A stretch of DNA of 64,000 nucleotides from Acidovorax sp. (GCA_030692685.1 JAUXZO010000061.1:1-64000); one strand, 5' to 3'. Shown: positions 36,344 through 45,826, counted from the first letter of the stretch. Notes: generated by a model from the sequence alone, not told the origin. A program made the numbers and translations.

Positions 36344-38287
36344 ATGAAGAAAATCTTCGCTGGCCGCTGGGCCGCCGGTTTTACCGTGGCCGCCGCCGCA
36401 CTTTTGTCTGCCTGTGGTGGTGGAGCTTCCGGCGGGGATACCGGGGTGCCCGTACTTAGTGCGCCGCTGACCTCGATGTCTTCGCGGGTGCAGCCTGCCA
36501 GTGCAGTCCAGGACGTGGCCAGCATCAAGTCCCGCAGTCCTGATGCTGCTCCACGTGCTGCCGTGGTCGCCTTGGGGGAACTGGCCAAGTCCAAGACAGT
36601 GGATATGGGCCCCGCAACCGGCCCGCGCCTGGTGGGTGTAGGACGTGACATCGCAACCACCAAGACGACCTCCACAACAAGCGCCCAGTGGCAATGGGTC
36701 GACACTGCCGCAGGCGGCAAGGTCGCTGCCATCCGTTTCACGGCCGAGGGAGCCTACGGTGTGCGGCTGGGTGTGCTGGTTGATCAGCTGCCCGGCGGCG
36801 CCCTGTTGCGGGTGTATGCGCAGTCTGCTGCAGGCAAGCCCTATCAGGTCGCCGGGCAGGAAGTGCTGCAGATCATCGAGCGTAACCAGGCTGCTGGCGA
36901 CCGCAGCAACGACGCGCGCACCTGGTGGACGCCCGACACTGGCGAAGGCGAGGCCACGCTGGAGGTCGAGCTGCCTCCGGGCGTGCCGGAAAGCGCCTTG
37001 CGCATCTCGGTGCCTCAGCTGTCGCACATTTTTGAAAACCTGTCACTGCCCACCGAAGCCGACCTCGCGGATGCCGCTCGACAGGGCACCAAGGACATCG
37101 GCGACGCCGACCTGTGCAACCTCGACTCCACCTGCTACAACGACGGCGCCAGCGAGCGCAACGCCGTGGCCCGGATGGTCTATGTCAAGAGTGGCGGCGC
37201 ATACCTGTGTACCGGCACGCTGCTCAATGACGGCAATTCGTCCGGCATCCCGTATTTCCTGAGTGCCAACCATTGCATCTCCGAGCAGACGGTCGCCTCC
37301 ACGCTGCAGACCAACTGGTTCTTCCGCTCATCGAGCTGCAACAGCGGCGCCCTGCAAAACGCGTCCACCCGCAAGGTCGGCGGTGCGCGCCTGCTCTATG
37401 CCAGTGCAGATACCGATATCTCCTTCATGCAGCTCAATGACACGCCGCCCGCGGGTGCCGTATTTGCGGGGTGGGACGCCACCAGCGTCGCTGTCGGCTC
37501 CTCCATCATCGGCCTTCACCATCCGCGTGGCGATTTGCTCAAGCTCAGCATGGGTAACGTTGCCGGACAGTCGAGCTGCTCCAGTACCTCCGCCACCCAG
37601 TTCCAGTGCGTAGGCAGCTCCGGCAGCTTCTACCGCGTGACCTGGAGCCAGGGTACCACCGAGGGCGGCAGCAGCGGCTCGGCCATCTTCCTGGGGGGCA
37701 AGGTCATCGGCACGCTGTATGGCGGCAGCGCCATCTGCAGCAACCGCGCGTCATTAGACTACTACGGGCGCCTGGACGTTGCCTACAACGCTGCGCTGAA
37801 GACCTGGTTGGCAAGCTCAGGCACTTCGCCTCAGCCATCGGCGCGCACTGCCATCTACCGCTTCTTCAACGTACAGACCGGCGCGCACTTTTTCACGGCC
37901 AGCGCCGCCGAACGGGACTTCGTCATCCAGACCTATCCGCAGTTCCAGTACGAAAACATCGCCTTCTATGCGTACGGGCAACCCACGGCGGGCCAGAGCA
38001 CTGTGTTCCGTTTCTTCAACAAGAGCAACGGCGCCCACTTCTACACCATCAATCAGGTTGAGAGCGATTTCGTCCGTGCCAACTACCCCGTCTTCAACTA
38101 TGAAGGCCCTATCTGGTATGCGCAGGCATCGGCCGCAGCGGGCACTACGCCCATCTACCGCTTCTACAAGCCATCGACCGGCACCCACTTCTACACCGTG
38201 AGTGCCGCGGAGCGCGACTTCGTCATCGCCAACTACCGGGACTTTCAGTACGAAAACATTGCGTACTACGCCTGGACCAGCCAGTAA
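36344..38287 (+). CDS. Secreted lysyl-endopeptidase-like serine protease lipoprotein with three C-terminal repeats
   Basis: A 647-residue protein. A lipoprotein signal (lipobox LLSAC, Cys24) is followed by a propeptide-like region, then a trypsin-fold domain (about 250-490) with triad H310 (SANHCIS), D358 (ADTDIS) and S444 (GGSSGSA); the arrangement resembles Achromobacter protease I. Three repeats of about 47 residues end the protein (502-647), each with IYRFFN..TGAHFYT, AERDFV and FQYENIAFYA, like DUF5648. Such repeats are found on secreted proteins and may bind a surface. It sits between ruvA and ruvB, on the same strand. Confidence 0.88.
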   Translation: MKKIFAGRWAAGFTVAAAALLSACGGGASGGDTGVPVLSAPLTSMSSRVQPASAVQDVASIKSRSPDAAPRAAVVALGELAKSKTVDMGPATGPRLVGVGRDIATTKTTSTTSAQWQWVDTAAGGKVAAIRFTAEGAYGVRLGVLVDQLPGGALLRVYAQSAAGKPYQVAGQEVLQIIERNQAAGDRSNDARTWWTPDTGEGEATLEVELPPGVPESALRISVPQLSHIFENLSLPTEADLADAARQGTKDIGDADLCNLDSTCYNDGASERNAVARMVYVKSGGAYLCTGTLLNDGNSSGIPYFLSANHCISEQTVASTLQTNWFFRSSSCNSGALQNASTRKVGGARLLYASADTDISFMQLNDTPPAGAVFAGWDATSVAVGSSIIGLHHPRGDLLKLSMGNVAGQSSCSSTSATQFQCVGSSGSFYRVTWSQGTTEGGSSGSAIFLGGKVIGTLYGGSAICSNRASLDYYGRLDVAYNAALKTWLASSGTSPQPSARTAIYRFFNVQTGAHFFTASAAERDFVIQTYPQFQYENIAFYAYGQPTAGQSTVFRFFNKSNGAHFYTINQVESDFVRANYPVFNYEGPIWYAQASAAAGTTPIYRFYKPSTGTHFYTVSAAERDFVIANYRDFQYENIAYYAWTSQ

Positions 38288-38308
38288 GGCTGGGTACGCG
38301 CCGACCTT

Positions 38309-39367
38309 ATGACCATCCAAACCGACGACTTCGCCCCCGCCCCCTCCAAACGCGTCATCTCAGCAGCCCCCGCATCGCCCCAGGAAGAGGCGATCGAACG
38401 CGCTCTGCGTCCCAAGCTCCTGCAGGAGTACGTAGGCCAAGCCAAGGCGCGTGAGCAACTGGAGATCTTCATTGGCGCGGCGAAGAAGCGCGGCGAGGCG
38501 TTGGACCATGTGCTGTTGTTTGGACCCCCCGGTCTTGGCAAGACCACGCTCAGCCACATCATTGCGGCCGAACTCGGCGTGAACCTGCGCCAGACCAGCG
38601 GGCCCGTGCTCGAAAAGCCCAAGGACCTGGCGGCGCTGCTGACCAACCTTGAAAAGAATGATGTTCTTTTCATCGACGAGATCCACCGTCTCTCGCCCGT
38701 GGTCGAGGAAATCCTCTACCCCGCGTTGGAGGACTATCAGATCGACATCATGATCGGCGAAGGTCCTGCGGCGCGCAGCATCAAGCTCGACCTGCAGCCC
38801 TTCACGCTGGTGGGCGCCACCACACGTGCGGGCATGTTGACCAACCCCCTGCGCGACCGTTTTGGCATCGTGGCGCGGCTGGAGTTTTATACGGCCGAGG
38901 AGCTGGCGCGCATCGTCACGCGCAGCGCCGGTTTGCTGGGCACGCCGATGGATGAGGCGGGCGGTTTCGAGCTGGCACGGCGCTCGCGCGGTACGCCGCG
39001 CATTGCCAACCGACTGCTGCGGCGCGTGCGCGATTACGCCGAGGTCAAGGGCGATGGCCGCATCACCAAAGCCATTGCCGACAAGGCGCTGGCCATGCTG
39101 GATGTGGACCCACAGGGCTTTGACGTGATGGACCGCAAGCTGCTGGAGGCGTTGATCCACCGCTTTGACGGCGGCCCCGTGGGCCTGGACAATATTGCCG
39201 CCAGCATTGGCGAAGAGGCCGGCACCATCGAGGACGTGATCGAGCCTTATCTCATCCAGCAAGGCTATCTGCAGCGCACGACACGCGGGCGCATTGCCAC
39301 GCTGGCGGCCTACCGGCACCTGGGTGTCACCCCCCCGCAGGCTGCGGGGGGGCTTTTTTCAGAATAA
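38309..39367 (+). CDS. ruvB: Holliday junction branch migration ATPase RuvB
   Basis: A 352-residue AAA+ motor with Walker [10 protein letters not shown], Walker B LFIDEIHR, sensor ATTRAG and the C-terminal winged helix ([19 protein letters not shown]). It drives branch migration with RuvA. The normal family end is near RHLGV; the last residues here ([12 protein letters not shown]) are encoded by an intrinsic terminator hairpin. Confidence 0.97.
   Translation: MTIQTDDFAPAPSKRVISAAPASPQEEAIERALRPKLLQEYVGQAKAREQLEIFIGAAKKRGEALDHVLLFGPPGLGKTTLSHIIAAELGVNLRQTSGPVLEKPKDLAALLTNLEKNDVLFIDEIHRLSPVVEEILYPALEDYQIDIMIGEGPAARSIKLDLQPFTLVGATTRAGMLTNPLRDRFGIVARLEFYTAEELARIVTRSAGLLGTPMDEAGGFELARRSRGTPRIANRLLRRVRDYAEVKGDGRITKAIADKALAMLDVDPQGFDVMDRKLLEALIHRFDGGPVGLDNIAASIGEEAGTIEDVIEPYLIQQGYLQRTTRGRIATLAAYRHLGVTPPQAAGGLFSE
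39330..39359 (+). terminator. Intrinsic terminator overlapping the 3' end of ruvB
   Basis: A nine-base GC stem CCCCCCCGC (39330-39338) / GCGGGGGGG (39344-39352) with loop AGGCT is followed by CTTTTTT. It lies wholly inside the coding sequence, whose stop codon is at 39365-39367. Confidence 0.9.
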
Positions 39368-39398
39368 AAGGGGTCGTTATGGCGCTGAGGAGTTCCCT

Positions 39399-40694
39399 GT
39401 GAAGCGCCGCTGGATGGCCCTGGCGCTGGGTGTCATGTTGCTGGCAGCGGTTGGTGCCAGCATGTTTGCACTGCGCGGCCCGCAAGTGGATGGCGTGGCG
39501 GTGCAGTTTGCACCGCTGGTGCGCACCCTGCAGTTCTCGGCCCGCGTGGCCACGCTGTCGCGCGTGGATGTGGGCAGCACTGTCACCGGTCGTGTGGCCA
39601 ACGTGCGGGTGGCAGAAGGCGCGCAAGTGCGCCAGGGTGATGTGCTGGTGCAGCTGGAGTCCGATGAGTTGAAGGCGGCCTTGTCGCAGTCCGTAGCGGC
39701 CGAGGGCCAGGCGCAGTCGCGCCTGTTGGGTCTGCGCAGCAGCGGGCGAAGCGCTGCACAGGCGGCGCGAGCCCAGTCCGATGCCACCTTGCAAGCGGCC
39801 AGTGCCAGCCTGGCGCGGGTGCAGCAGCTGGTGGCCCAGGGGTTCTACAGCGCCGCGCAGCTCGATGAGGCGCGGCGTGCCGTTGATGTGGCCCGGGCAC
39901 AGCAGTTGGGCGCGCAGGCACAGGTCCAGGCTAACGCCGATGCGGGCACCGATGTGGCCCAGGCGCAGGCGCAGCTGGCGCTGGCCCGAGCGGCCACGGT
40001 GGCGGCCCAGGCCCGCCTGGCGCAGGCCACGTTGGTGGCCCCGGCCGATGCTCGCGTGCTGGTGCGCGAGGTCGAGCCTGGTCAAATCGTCCAGCCTGGC
40101 AAGGCGTTGCTCAGTTTGGCGCTGGCCGGGCCCACCCAGCTGGTGGCCCAGGTGGATGAGCGTTTTCTGGACCAGCTGCAGCCGGGCCAGAAGGCCTCGG
40201 TGGTGGCCGATGCCTTCCCTGATCAGCGCTTTGCCGCGCGTGTGCTCACCATTGCGCCATCGGTGGACGCCCAGCGCGGCGCCATCGAGGTGAAGTTTGC
40301 GCTGGAGCAGCAGGCCCCTGCCTATCTGCGTGAGGACATGACCTTGTCGGTCGAGGTGGAAACCGCGCGGCGCGAGCGTGCCCTGGTACTGCCACAGGCG
40401 GCCTTGCGCGGCCCGATGGAGGGCGATCGGGCGACGGTGCTGGTGCTGCAGGAGGGGCGCGCCCAGGCCCGCCCCGTGCGACTCGGGCTGCGCACACTGG
40501 ACGCGGTGGAGGTACTGGACGGTTTGGCCGAAGGCGACACTGTGCTGCGCGGCGGCGCTGTGCAGGTGGGCGACCGGGTACGAGCCCGCATGATGCCCTG
40601 GACCGCGGGCTCGGCGTCGTCCGGTTCCGCCGCACAAGGCAAAGGGCAGGGGGGCGATGCGGGCTCCGCATTGACCAACGCCATGGGCCGCTGA
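39399..40694 (+). CDS. Periplasmic adaptor (HlyD/MacA-like) of a tripartite exporter
   Basis: A 431-residue membrane-fusion protein: N-terminal anchor (WMALALGVMLLAAVGASMFA), a lipoyl half motif (GRVANVRVAEGAQVRQGDVLVQLES), a long Ala/Gln-rich coiled-coil hairpin (about 90-220), the second lipoyl half (ARVLVREVEPGQIVQPGKAL) and beta-barrel domains. It would link the ABC permease and ATPase that follow to an outer-membrane channel. Translation starts at GTG (39399) with GAGGAG seven bases before. First gene of a three-gene operon. Confidence 0.9.
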   Translation: MKRRWMALALGVMLLAAVGASMFALRGPQVDGVAVQFAPLVRTLQFSARVATLSRVDVGSTVTGRVANVRVAEGAQVRQGDVLVQLESDELKAALSQSVAAEGQAQSRLLGLRSSGRSAAQAARAQSDATLQAASASLARVQQLVAQGFYSAAQLDEARRAVDVARAQQLGAQAQVQANADAGTDVAQAQAQLALARAATVAAQARLAQATLVAPADARVLVREVEPGQIVQPGKALLSLALAGPTQLVAQVDERFLDQLQPGQKASVVADAFPDQRFAARVLTIAPSVDAQRGAIEVKFALEQQAPAYLREDMTLSVEVETARRERALVLPQAALRGPMEGDRATVLVLQEGRAQARPVRLGLRTLDAVEVLDGLAEGDTVLRGGAVQVGDRVRARMMPWTAGSASSGSAAQGKGQGGDAGSALTNAMGR

Positions 40695-40702
40695 GCGTTG
40701 TC

Positions 40703-41941
40703 ATGCTGATCTGGCCCGGCTTCGAGTTGCGTGTAGCACTGCGATTCTTGCGCGAGGGGCGAATGCAGACCGTGCTCATCATCGTTGGCGTGGCGGCGGG
40801 AGTGGCTGTCATTGCCTACATCTCGGCGCTGATCAGCGGTCTGCAGTCAAACACCCTGGCCAAAACACTGGGCGCCCAGGCGCACATCACCCTGCGTGCG
40901 CCGGACGACCTGGTCACACCCGCCGCCCCTGCCTTGCCAGGGACTGCCGTGCTGACCCAAACCCAGCCGCGTGCCCAGCGCCTGCGGTCCGTAGCCAACT
41001 GGCAGGCGCTGGTGCCGCTGCTGGAGCGCTTCCCCGAAGTGGCCGGGGTGTCACCCATGGTGTCAGGCTCGGGCCTGGCGTTGCGCGGCGAGGCATCGCA
41101 AGCCATTGCCCTGATGGGCGTGGACCTGGACCGCTATGACCGCGTGGTGGGCCTGCGCTCCAAGGTGGTCAGTGGAACGGCTCGGCTGGCACCGGGCGAG
41201 GCCATCGTGGGGCGCGAGCTGGCCTCCGACCTGGGCGTGCGCGTAGGTGACCGCCTCACCGTGCAGACGAGTGGTGCGGGCGGCGCGGTAAGTGATTCGG
41301 TGCGCGTCACCGCGCTGGTGGACCTGGGGGTGAAAGACCTGAACCGGCGCACCGTGATCGTGCCGCTGCGCGCGGCGCAAAGCCTGCTGGCGCTGCCGGG
41401 GGGCGCCAGCCAGCTCGACCTGACCCTGAAGGACGTGTGGGTGGCACAGACCCTCGCGCGCGACCTGCAGACCCAGTTCCCTTACAAGATCGAGAGCTGG
41501 CAGGAGAGCAATGCCCAGCTGGTGTCGGCGCTCAATGCGCAGTCCATCAGCACGTCCATCATTCGGGGCGTGGTGCTGGCGGTGGTGGTGCTGGGCATTG
41601 CAAGTGTGCTGGTGGTGTCGGTGGTGCAAAAGGGCCGCGAGATCGGCATCCTGCGCGCCATGGGCGCCACGCGTGGCCAGGTGCTGCGCGTTTTTCTGGT
41701 GCAGGGCGCTGTGGTGGGGGCGCTGGGCTCGGTTCTGGGTCTGCTGCTGGCGGTGGCGCTGATCTGGGTGTTCACCCACTTCGTGAGGGGCGCGGATGGC
41801 ATGCCCCTGTTTTCGATAGCGCTGCCGCCTGCCATGGCGTTGCAAATTGCGCTGATTGCCTCGGTGTGCGGTGTGCTGGCGGCCGTAGCCCCAGCGCGGC
41901 GCGCAGCGGCGCTTGATCCTGCGCAGGCTATCAGGATGTGA
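40703..41941 (+). CDS. ABC transporter permease, MacB/LolE (FtsX) type
   Basis: A 412-residue protein with one N-terminal helix (TVLIIVGVAAGVAVIAYISA), a large periplasmic domain and three C-terminal helices, the FtsX/MacB layout. The typical cytoplasmic loop VQKGREIGILRAMGATRGQVLRVF follows the second helix. Members expel lipoproteins, peptides or macrolides mechanically. The stop overlaps the ATG of the ATPase gene by one base. Confidence 0.92.
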   Translation: MLIWPGFELRVALRFLREGRMQTVLIIVGVAAGVAVIAYISALISGLQSNTLAKTLGAQAHITLRAPDDLVTPAAPALPGTAVLTQTQPRAQRLRSVANWQALVPLLERFPEVAGVSPMVSGSGLALRGEASQAIALMGVDLDRYDRVVGLRSKVVSGTARLAPGEAIVGRELASDLGVRVGDRLTVQTSGAGGAVSDSVRVTALVDLGVKDLNRRTVIVPLRAAQSLLALPGGASQLDLTLKDVWVAQTLARDLQTQFPYKIESWQESNAQLVSALNAQSISTSIIRGVVLAVVVLGIASVLVVSVVQKGREIGILRAMGATRGQVLRVFLVQGAVVGALGSVLGLLLAVALIWVFTHFVRGADGMPLFSIALPPAMALQIALIASVCGVLAAVAPARRAAALDPAQAIRM

Positions 41942-42678
41942 TGAACTCCGCGCCCGCCCCCGAACTGATCGCGCTCGATGCCGTGCGCAAAAGCTACAAC
42001 CTGGGCCGCCCCAGCGAGGCCGAGGTGCTGCATGGCATCAACCTGCAAGTCCGCCGGGGTGAGTTCATCGCGCTGATGGGGCCTTCGGGCTCGGGCAAGA
42101 GCACGCTGCTCAACATTCTGGGCCTGCTCGAGCACATGACGTCCGGCAGCTTCCGGCTGGACGGTGAAGCGGTGCAGGGGCTTAACGATGCGGCCTTGAC
42201 GCTGCGCCGGCGCAGCACGCTGGGGTTTGTCTTCCAGTTTCACCACTTGCTGCCCGCGTTTTCGGCGCTGGAAAACGTGACGCTGCCCGCCCTCATGGCC
42301 GAAGGCCGCGTCAGCGCTGCCCATCGTGACCACGCGCGCAGCCTGCTGGACGCTGTGGGCCTGGCCAAGGCCATGGACAAGCGCCCCGCAGAGCTCTCAG
42401 GCGGTATGCAGCAGCGCGTGGCCATTGCACGCGCGCTGGTCATGAACCCGCCGCTGGTGCTGGCTGACGAGCCCACGGGCAACCTCGACACAGCCTCCTC
42501 CGCAGAAGTTTTTGCCCTGTTGCGCCGCATCCATGCCGAGCGGGGCACGAGTTTTGTGGTGGTCACGCACGACCCCCGGCTGGCCGCGCGCTGCGACCGG
42601 CTGGTGGAGCTGATCGACGGCCGCATTGCGCGCGATGAAGCCATCATCGCAGGCGTGGAACCTGCGCCCGCCGGGTGA
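41941..42678 (+). CDS. ABC transporter ATPase, MacB/LolD type
   Basis: A 245-residue ATPase with Walker A GPSGSGKST, Q-loop FQFHHLLPAF, signature LSGGMQQRVA, Walker B LVLADEPTGNLD and switch His VVTHDPRL. FQFHHLLPAF is LolD-like. With the adaptor and FtsX-type permease it forms an export system; the substrate is unknown. The start is the ATG at 41941 (GTG at 41938 also in frame). Confidence 0.94.
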   Translation: MNSAPAPELIALDAVRKSYNLGRPSEAEVLHGINLQVRRGEFIALMGPSGSGKSTLLNILGLLEHMTSGSFRLDGEAVQGLNDAALTLRRRSTLGFVFQFHHLLPAFSALENVTLPALMAEGRVSAAHRDHARSLLDAVGLAKAMDKRPAELSGGMQQRVAIARALVMNPPLVLADEPTGNLDTASSAEVFALLRRIHAERGTSFVVVTHDPRLAARCDRLVELIDGRIARDEAIIAGVEPAPAG

Positions 42679-42693
42679 GTGCAAGACAGGATA

Positions 42694-42750
42694 TGCGCTA
42701 TTGAATCAATAGCGACTGGCGCAAGCTTTAAAAGCGCTGGCCCCCTTTTC
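42694..42750. repeat. Variant copy of the dispersed repeat
   Basis: CTATTGAATCAATAG, then CTGGCGCAAGCTTTAAAAGCGCTGG and a short T-run, in the convergent gap after the export operon. More diverged than other copies; may act as terminator. Confidence 0.6.
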
Positions 42751-42784
42751 CTAAGAAGCCGTGGATGGCTGAACGCACCGGTTA

Positions 42785-44620
42785 TCAGGACAATCGTGCT
42801 GCGGATTTCGGGGCGACGTTCGGGGTCATGTGCGTGGGGATCTCGTCTTCGGCTGTGCCCGTACGCTGCGCTGCGGCAGCCGGCCCCGGGGTTTTGCTGG
42901 CCAGCCAGCCGCTGACGATCAGCGCCTGCGCTGCGTAGTACGTGGCCAGCACGCCCACCTGCGCCATCGGCAGAGGCATCACGAACCGATTGGTGGCCAG
43001 CAGCGAATCGCTGAGCATGAAGAACCCGGCGCCGATAGCGACCCGCAATGAAGGCCCGTCGCGCAGCACCTGCGCGCGCCCGATGGCCTGCGCAGCCATC
43101 AGCGCAATCACCAGCACATAGACCCCCACCGGGGCACGCAGCGGCGGGGGCAGCCCACCTGCCCAGAGGAACGCATACATCGCCAAGCCGATGCCCAGGG
43201 TGGCGACCAACGCCCCACGGTGCGCAAACCACCGTTGGCCCTGCTTGAACAGGGCCACATAAAACAGATGCGCCACCAGAAAACTGACCAGACCGGGAAT
43301 GAAGTAGCCCGGAAACATCAGGAACACGTCGCCCGCCAGCGACCCGCCCAGCGCCGCGGCCAGCAAGCACATGGTTTTCAAGCCAAATTGGCCCCTGGTG
43401 CCTGATGGATAAGCGCTGGTAGCTATCAAAATAAGAGCGATTACCATCGTCAGTGGCTTGAACAACCAGTGCCACTCCGTGAAGCCGAGTGCGCTGGTCG
43501 CCGTGGCCAGCGCCGCGCTTTGCAGCATCAGCGCCATCCACATGCCAATGCGCCCCTGCATCACCGCGCCCAGCGCCCACTGGCATGCCAGCAGCACCGC
43601 AAACCAGATCGCGTTGCTGGCAAGGGGTGCGCTGTCGGCCTGCCACAAAAATGCCGCCACGCCCGCCAGCAACACCCCAAACTGCACCAGTGCAAACCAC
43701 TGCACCGCGCGCGACATGGGTGGGTGGTACGGCTGCTGCATCTGCGCCATGCTGAAGGCAGGCTTCGGAAATCGCTCGGCCACATCCGCCGGGCGCCAAC
43801 CGGGGGGCTTGATCCACACCTTGAGCTTGTCGAGCCCGTTGCGCGCATGCCAGCTGTCGTGCGCCAGCCCTGCATAAACCTGGGCGTTGGCCCACATCGG
43901 GTCCCAGCTGTTGAGCAGGCCGCGTGTGCCGTACACGCACCGCTCTTTGTCATCTTCGTCCTTGAAGGTGCCGAACAAGCGGTCCCACACAATCAGGATG
44001 CCGCCATAGTTCTTGTCCAGATACGCGTCGTTCACGGCGTGGTGCACACGGTGGTTGCTGGGGCTGCAGAACCAGCGGTCAAACCACCCAAGGCGCCCCA
44101 CCTGTTCGGTGTGTACCCAGAACTGGTAGAGCAGATCGATGAGCGCCACCACCGCAAATACCAGTGGCGGCACGCCCGCCAAAGCCATGGGCACATAAAA
44201 GACCCAGCCCAGCAGCGCGCCCGAGCTGGTCTGGCGCAGAGCGGTACTCAGGTTGTAGTCCTGGCTCTGGTGGTGCACCGCGTGCGCGGCCCACAACACG
44301 GCCGACTCGTGCCCCATGCGGTGCAGCCAGTAATAGCAAAAATCGTAGAACACCAGAGCCAGCAGCCAGCCGGGCAGGCTGGTCCAGAACGCGTCGCTGC
44401 GCCACAGCGCCACATGCTCGAACAGGGCGGTGTAGATGCCGATGCGCAAGAGCCGCGTGAACACCGCGCTGGTCTGGCTCAGCATGCCCAGACTGATGCT
44501 GCTGACCGCATCGGCCAGCCGGTAGGTGTTGCGCTGGCGCCGGTAGCCAATCACCAGTTCAATGGCGATCAGCAAAAAGAAAACGGGGGTGGCAAGGACG
44601 ATGATCTGGCTGGGGCTCAT
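42785..44620 (-). CDS. Fusion of fatty acid hydroxylase/sterol desaturase and YhhN (lysoplasmalogenase-like) domains
   Basis: A 611-residue membrane protein. Residues 1-290 are a di-iron hydroxylase of the sterol desaturase superfamily with His boxes HRMGH (100-104), HAVHH (113-117), H170 and NHRVHH (189-194), most like alkylglycerol monooxygenase. Residues about 350-590 are a YhhN/TMEM86 domain (KPLTMVIAL; GDVFLMFPGYFIPGLVSFLV; GAGFFMLSDSLLATNRF), the family of lysoplasmalogenases. Alkylglycerol monooxygenase opens saturated ether lipids and lysoplasmalogenase opens vinyl ethers, so an ether-lipid role is inferred. The ATG at 44620 is chosen over a TTG at 44656. Residues 394-412 are encoded by a dispersed repeat. 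Confidence 0.85.
   Translation of the reverse strand: MSPSQIIVLATPVFFLLIAIELVIGYRRQRNTYRLADAVSSISLGMLSQTSAVFTRLLRIGIYTALFEHVALWRSDAFWTSLPGWLLALVFYDFCYYWLHRMGHESAVLWAAHAVHHQSQDYNLSTALRQTSSGALLGWVFYVPMALAGVPPLVFAVVALIDLLYQFWVHTEQVGRLGWFDRWFCSPSNHRVHHAVNDAYLDKNYGGILIVWDRLFGTFKDEDDKERCVYGTRGLLNSWDPMWANAQVYAGLAHDSWHARNGLDKLKVWIKPPGWRPADVAERFPKPAFSMAQMQQPYHPPMSRAVQWFALVQFGVLLAGVAAFLWQADSAPLASNAIWFAVLLACQWALGAVMQGRIGMWMALMLQSAALATATSALGFTEWHWLFKPLTMVIALILIATSAYPSGTRGQFGLKTMCLLAAALGGSLAGDVFLMFPGYFIPGLVSFLVAHLFYVALFKQGQRWFAHRGALVATLGIGLAMYAFLWAGGLPPPLRAPVGVYVLVIALMAAQAIGRAQVLRDGPSLRVAIGAGFFMLSDSLLATNRFVMPLPMAQVGVLATYYAAQALIVSGWLASKTPGPAAAAQRTGTAEDEIPTHMTPNVAPKSAARLS
43384..43440. repeat. Dispersed palindromic repeat within a coding sequence
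   Basis: AAATTGGCCCCTGGTGCCTG, then ATAAGCGCTGGTAGCTATCA matches the intergenic repeat family (compare 4192-4242) but lies inside the fusion gene, in frame. It encodes IALILIATSAYPSGTRGQFG on the minus strand. Confidence 0.75.
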
Positions 44621-44656
44621 GGGGGACACCAAAATGTCCACCGATTCTTGCCCCAA

Positions 44657-45826
44657 TCAGGTCAATGCGCCTCTGGCATCAACCCTGATGATGCGTTCCA
44701 CCACGCCCATCGTCAGCCCGCCGCGCACGCCGATCAAAAAGTCGTGCAGATTTACGGTGGGGTCGCAATGGCCAGGGATGAGCCACAGCATGCGCCCCAG
44801 CGCGGGCAGGCGGGCTTTGGGGCCGTTGGCGTAGAGCAGGCCGTGTTCGTCGCCGCCGTTGGCAAAGCGCAGCGCACGGTCGGCAGGCAGCAGGGCGACG
44901 GTGGGCAGGCCGGAGTCGATGGCGTGGCTTTTGTGCCCGGCGTCGCACACGGCGTGGCCTTCGCGCACCGACACCACCTGGGTCTTGACGAACAGGGCGT
45001 GCTCGAACGCGGGTTGGGCCGGTTCGCGTTCGTTGCGTGCGTAGTCGGCGTCCATGAACAAAAACGAACCTGCCTGCAGCTCGCCAAAAATGCCGCTGGC
45101 GGCTTCGTGTACCAGGGTGCCAGTGCCCGATCCCGTGATCAACGGCACGGTAACGCCCGCAGCCTCGATGAGTTGCCTGGTGTGGCTGGCGGCGCGCACC
45201 ACCTGGGCAATGGCCTCTTTGCGGCCCACGGTGCTGGCCATGTGCTGGGCACGGCCATGGTAGGCCTGCAGTCCCGCAAAACGCAGGCGGGGGCTGCGCG
45301 CCACGGCCAGCGCGAGCGGCACGGCCGCTTCGCCAGGCGGCACGCCGCAGCGGCCCTGGCCCACGTCAATCTCCACCAGCACATCTATGCCCATGTCGCT
45401 GCCATGTTGTGCCATGGCGTCGGCCAGGCGCTCGATGCCTTCGGGGTGGTCTACCGCCACGCCCAGGCGTCCGCCACGCGCGGCCAGTTGGGCGGCCAGC
45501 CGCGCCACACGGTGCAGCTTGGGCATGGCGATGACCTGGTTGGTGATGGTGATGTTATCCACGCCCCCGGCGGCCAAAGCTTCGGCCTCAGCCACCTTTT
45601 GCACGCACACGCCCTGGGCGCCCGCGCGTTGCTGCAGCAGCGCGAGTTCGGCGCTTTTGTGCAGCTTGGCGTGGGGCCGCCAGCGCACCTGGTGTTTGCG
45701 GGCAAATTCGGCCATGCGCTGAATGTTGCGGTCCATGGCGTCCAGGTCCACCACCAGGGCAGGTGTGTCAATCAGGTCCACCCGCTGGCCGATGGTCGCT
45801 TGCAGGGCTTCAGGAATGGGTTTCAT
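44657..45826 (-). CDS. DSD1-family PLP enzyme (D-threonine aldolase-like)
   Basis: A 389-residue PLP enzyme with an alanine-racemase-like barrel: LIDTPALVVDLDAMDRNI, PLP lysine in RPHAKLHKS (K54), ITNQVIAMPKL, GSGTGTLVH and the metal-binding PGHCDPTVN near the C-terminus. Relatives are low-specificity D-threonine aldolase, D-3-hydroxyaspartate aldolase and D-serine dehydratase, which use a divalent metal. The exact substrate is not decidable. It begins inside the last 17 bases of the upstream phosphatase gene, so the two are coupled. Confidence 0.85.
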   Translation of the reverse strand: MKPIPEALQATIGQRVDLIDTPALVVDLDAMDRNIQRMAEFARKHQVRWRPHAKLHKSAELALLQQRAGAQGVCVQKVAEAEALAAGGVDNITITNQVIAMPKLHRVARLAAQLAARGGRLGVAVDHPEGIERLADAMAQHGSDMGIDVLVEIDVGQGRCGVPPGEAAVPLALAVARSPRLRFAGLQAYHGRAQHMASTVGRKEAIAQVVRAASHTRQLIEAAGVTVPLITGSGTGTLVHEAASGIFGELQAGSFLFMDADYARNEREPAQPAFEHALFVKTQVVSVREGHAVCDAGHKSHAIDSGLPTVALLPADRALRFANGGDEHGLLYANGPKARLPALGRMLWLIPGHCDPTVNLHDFLIGVRGGLTMGVVERIIRVDARGALT

